A stretch of DNA of 10,010 nucleotides from an uncultured Roseburia sp. (lineage in GTDB: Bacteria; Bacillota; Clostridia; Lachnospirales; Lachnospiraceae). The notes beneath the pieces were generated by a model. The model was not told the origin of the DNA. It saw only the letters and a list, made by a program, of their open reading frames with translations, and ran no database searches. Below are positions 7,865-10,010 of the stretch, piece after piece; positions within the stretch are counted from its first letter, which is position 1; the number at the start of each line of letters is the position of its first letter. Made by a program: the position numbers and the translations under genes. The stretch spans positions 1 to 10,010 of the forward strand of contig CANODN010000054.1 of NCBI GenBank assembly GCA_947564765.1, in the 5' to 3' direction.

Positions 7865-8785
7865 CTAGAAAAGGCCAGGCAGATATACTGAAAACACGCT
7901 CCCCTTTCCTACCTGCGATTTTACTTTCATATATCCGCTTTCTTCTGTAATAATCTCTCTCGTCAGATACAGCCCAATTCCGACTCCTTCCTGATCACTG
8001 ACGTTTCTGGAGCGATAAAATCTTTGAAAAATTTTTGCGGTTTCTTCTTCTGTCATTCCAATTCCCGTGTCTGCAATATCAATCCGTACAAACAATTCTG
8101 TATCCTGGATATCAATCCGTATCTTTCCGCCATTTGGCGTATATTTCACTGCATTATCCAAAATATTGCCCACTGCCTCTTCCGTCCACTTCCGATCAAA
8201 AACTGCATACTGTTCTCCCGGCAAAAATTCCACAGCGATGTTCTTTTTTCGGGCCTTTGGCATCATTTGATCAACCGCTCCTTCTAACATCAGGGATACC
8301 GGATTTTTCTCCGGGTGCAAAACAAAAATTCCGGTTTCCAGACGAGATGTCTTTACCAGAGAAGCAATTAAAAACTTCAGCTTTTCCGCCTGACGATTTA
8401 ATTCCTCTGCACAATAAACTGCATCCTCCGGCAATTCCTTCTCCAAAAGCAGCTGTCCATAAAGCAGAATATTCGAAACAGGCGTTTTCGTCTGATGAGA
8501 AATATCCGCAATCAATTTCTTCACTTTCTCCTTTTCTTCCGCAAGCTTTTGTTCCGCCGTCTGCGATGCTGTCAAATAAGCTGCAAGCCTTGTCTCCAGG
8601 GCAGAAAGCAGACTCTCATCGTACACCTCTTCCTGAAACTCACTCTTTTCCGCTTCCCTTATCATTCGATCCATCCGCTCCATAATCCGACGTATCTCAT
8701 AGCTTTTATAACAGACAAAAGCCGCAGACGCCAGACAAATCACAACCAGAACAATTCCCCAAAAAAAGATATCATTCATTCTCAT
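7865..8785 (-). CDS. Sensor histidine kinase, one membrane helix, no external sensor domain
   Basis: A 306-residue membrane-anchored kinase that should phosphorylate the response regulator encoded just upstream. One hydrophobic helix (about 6-25) is followed directly by a charged, probably coiled-coil linker (about 30-90). The HisKA H-box is ISHQTKTP with phospho-acceptor H97, and the ATPase domain has the N-box around N207/N211 (GNILDNAVKYTP), G1 DTGIGM at 239-244, F-box FQRFYR at 253-258 and G2 GVGIGLYL at 267-274. It has no extracytoplasmic domain and no recognisable HAMP, so sensing through the membrane or through the neighbouring transporter is likely. I chose the ATG at 8785 because it overlaps the regulator stop as ATGA. 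A GTG at 8797 (310 aa) and an ATG at 8779 (304 aa, better spaced from GGTGA) are also possible. The kinase identity is secure; the stimulus is not known. Confidence 0.93.
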   Translation of the reverse strand: MRMNDIFFWGIVLVVICLASAAFVCYKSYEIRRIMERMDRMIREAEKSEFQEEVYDESLLSALETRLAAYLTASQTAEQKLAEEKEKVKKLIADISHQTKTPVSNILLYGQLLLEKELPEDAVYCAEELNRQAEKLKFLIASLVKTSRLETGIFVLHPEKNPVSLMLEGAVDQMMPKARKKNIAVEFLPGEQYAVFDRKWTEEAVGNILDNAVKYTPNGGKIRIDIQDTELFVRIDIADTGIGMTEEETAKIFQRFYRSRNVSDQEGVGIGLYLTREIITEESGYMKVKSQVGKGSVFSVYLPGLF

Positions 8786-9459
8786 TTCACCGCCCACACA
8801 TAGCCAATCCCATACACTGTTTTAATATACTTCGGTTTCGCCGAGTTCTCTTCCAGCTTGTCACGCAGTCTCTTTATCGTTACAGACAATGCATTTTCAT
8901 CTACATAATCTGCACCATTTCCCCAGACCCTGTCCAAAAGCATTCCCCGCTCCAGTGTAATTCCCGGACTGTTTACCAAAATCTTCAACAATTTCTGCTC
9001 CGTTTTACTAAAATCCAGCTCAAAACCTTCTTTCCAGAATTTCATATTGGGAAAATCAAAAACAAAATCATCGATCCGGATTACCCTTTCCTGTCTGTTC
9101 TTTTGCTGACGCAGCCTGACATTCACTCTTGCCCTCAAAACAGCAAGACTAAACGGCTTGGTTACATAATCGTCCGCACCGGATTCCAACCCTGCCACAA
9201 TATCTGTTTCCATATCATTTGCCGTCAGCAATATGACCGGAAATATAAAATCTTTCCGGATCTCCTTCAAAAAATCCAATCCGTTTCCATCCGTAAGATT
9301 AATATCCAAAATCATAAGATCGCAAGTTTGTTCTTCCAGCTTTCTTTTTGCTTCTGAAATTGTCTCACAGGACAGAAACGTGAAATCTTCTGATTTTAAA
9401 GCCATACAAATCCCGTTGCACAATGCCCTGTCGTCTTCTACTACCATAATATATTTCAT
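8782..9459 (-). CDS. OmpR/PhoB-family response regulator
   Basis: A 225-residue DNA-binding regulator, the partner of the kinase whose gene it overlaps by four bases. The receiver domain (about 1-118) has the acidic pair D9/D10, phospho-acceptor D52 in LMILDINL, T79 (LLTAND) and K101 (VTKPF), all needed for phosphorylation switching. The winged-helix domain (about 126-225) has the recognition-helix region DENALSVTIKRLRDKL near 187-202 and the wing TVYGIGYVW near 214-222, as in BceR/VanR-like members. The ATG is preceded by GGAGG five to six bases upstream, so the start is sound. Being the first gene of the block, it likely controls the downstream ABC genes and perhaps itself. No missing residue or other oddity is seen. 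Confidence 0.96.
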   Translation of the reverse strand: MKYIMVVEDDRALCNGICMALKSEDFTFLSCETISEAKRKLEEQTCDLMILDINLTDGNGLDFLKEIRKDFIFPVILLTANDMETDIVAGLESGADDYVTKPFSLAVLRARVNVRLRQQKNRQERVIRIDDFVFDFPNMKFWKEGFELDFSKTEQKLLKILVNSPGITLERGMLLDRVWGNGADYVDENALSVTIKRLRDKLEENSAKPKYIKTVYGIGYVWAVK

Positions 9460-9509
9460 GGAAACCTCCGTATAAATCTCCTTTTGAATTGCTTATTTTT
9501 GAAAAAATA

Positions 9510-9538
9510 TTGAATCCCGGCTGCGAATGTGTTATATC
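9510..9538 (+). promoter_or_regulatory. Candidate extended -10 promoter for the DUF4422 gene, overlapping a divergent -10
   Basis: TTGAAT at 9510-9515 is spaced 17 bases from TATATC at 9533-9538, and a TG at 9530-9531 gives an extended -10. Transcription would start near 9545, about 80 bases before the gene at 9628. On the other strand, 9536-9531 reads TATAAC, one change from consensus and about 70 bases upstream of the response regulator, but with a poor -35. The two -10 boxes overlap, so the divergent promoters may compete. This is a by-eye assignment. Confidence 0.38.
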
Positions 9539-9565
9539 TAAACCGTTCTCTACAAAACGATTCCG

Positions 9566-9584
9566 CAAAATAACTTTTATTTTG
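9566..9584. repeat. Perfect AT-rich inverted repeat in the divergent intergenic region
   Basis: CAAAATAA (9566-9573) and TTATTTTG (9577-9584) are exact inverse copies around a three-base spacer. It lies downstream of the candidate plus-strand promoter and upstream of the candidate regulator promoter, so it could be an operator for either gene. The rest of the 168-base gap (9460-9627) holds only the ribosome sites and candidate promoters. Confidence 0.5.
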
Positions 9585-9627
9585 TCATATCCCTTGAAAT
9601 AATCTCCGCCGGAAGAAAGGATATCCT

Positions 9628-9984
9628 ATGTCAATCAAATTGTTTATTATGACACACAAACCATTTACCCCGCCGTCAGATCCTATGTATGTGCCGCTTC
9701 ACGTAGGACGTGCCAACTCCGCAGATCTTGGATTCCTGGGTGATGATACCATGGACTCCATTTCATCGGACAATCCTTATTTTTGTGAATTAACCGGCAT
9801 GTACTGGCTCTGGAAAAATTATCATGATTCTGATTATATCGGTATCTGCCACTACCGACGATACTTGATCAATGAAGAGGGTACGCTTTTTACAAAATCC
9901 CAACTGGAAAAGCTGCTGACCGAATATGATATGATCACCACAAAGCTGCTAACACTCACACAGAAGCAATTGAATTTACATTAG
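9628..9984 (+). CDS. DUF4422 protein (surface-polysaccharide associated), truncated N-terminal part
   Basis: An open frame of 118 residues that matches, from memory, the N-terminal half of DUF4422 proteins. These are usually about 230-260 residues or longer, occur in capsule/exopolysaccharide clusters, and are thought to act as glycosyltransferases, though the reaction is not settled. Visible family features are the opening IKLFIMTHKP (H10-K11-P12), VPLHVGR at 22-28, NPYFCELTGMYWLWKN at 49-64, and DYIGICHYRRYL at 69-80 with H75-Y-R-R. The ribosome site AAAGGA ends six bases before the ATG. The product stays family-like to about residue 110 (YDMITTKLLTL); residues 111-118 (TQKQLNLH) do not look like the family, and the frame stops at 9982-9984. 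The gene is therefore broken by a frameshift or by joining to other DNA. It is transcribed away from the regulator gene and appears unrelated to the transporter block. Confidence 0.75.
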   Translation: MSIKLFIMTHKPFTPPSDPMYVPLHVGRANSADLGFLGDDTMDSISSDNPYFCELTGMYWLWKNYHDSDYIGICHYRRYLINEEGTLFTKSQLEKLLTEYDMITTKLLTLTQKQLNLH

Positions 9985-10010
9985 AACAATTAGTAAACCC
10001 ACAATATAAA
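9930..10010 (+). other. Alternative open frame running off the window end
   Basis: The frame shifted by -1 relative to the DUF4422 gene is open from a stop at 9927-9929 to the window edge. It contains HTEAIEFTLEQLVNPQYK from 9957 onward, which reads like ordinary protein. I do not recognise it. The last 53 or so bases are about 26% GC, well below the neighbouring genes. It could be the DUF4422 gene continuing after a frameshift, or part of a different gene joined here. Confidence 0.35.

Noticed and set aside
8035..8685. 216-codon open frame on the plus strand opposite the kinase
   Set aside because: It is antisense to the intact HisKA and ATPase domains. The product is proline/serine-rich low-information sequence of the kind produced by reading kinase codons backwards.

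Overview
The window looks like chromosomal DNA from a Gram-positive anaerobe of the class Clostridia, most likely a Lachnospiraceae-type gut bacterium. This is inferred from the GC content (roughly mid-40s percent by eye), strong AGGAGG-like ribosome sites, a very long fused 2-hydroxyacyl-CoA dehydratase activase of the kind common in that group, and an FtsX-type ABC exporter paired with a compact two-component system. No RNA gene, CRISPR array, insertion sequence or origin was seen.

Positions 14-4267 (+) hold one giant gene. Its protein has two complete ASKHA-fold activase (BadF/BadG/HgdC) modules, a DUF2229 region and a C-terminal HgdB-like cysteine-rich region. It is an iron-sulfur, ATP-driven electron-transfer protein whose acceptor is not visible in the window. 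It converges with the next gene at a bidirectional hairpin terminator (4281-4331).

Positions 4361-9459 (-) are a four-gene sensing and export block, read right to left: an OmpR-family response regulator, a histidine kinase with one membrane helix and no external sensor domain, an ABC ATPase, and an 888-residue double-FtsX permease with two large external domains. The regulator and kinase genes overlap at an ATGA. The ATPase and permease genes are 2 bases apart. The 163-base gap between kinase and ATPase carries a TAACA-N4-TGTAA inverted repeat, a 7-bp inverted repeat and a candidate -10 box. This fits regulator-controlled expression of the transporter, as in peptide-antibiotic detoxification modules (Bce/Vra-like in logic, but with a different permease architecture).

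Positions 9460-9627 are a divergent intergenic region with overlapping candidate -10 boxes for both directions and a perfect 8-bp inverted repeat. Positions 9628-9984 (+) encode the first 118 residues of a DUF4422 protein, a family usually found with cell-surface polysaccharide genes. The reading frame breaks down near its end. A different frame stays open to the window edge in AT-rich DNA, so this is either a frameshifted gene or a recombination/insertion junction.
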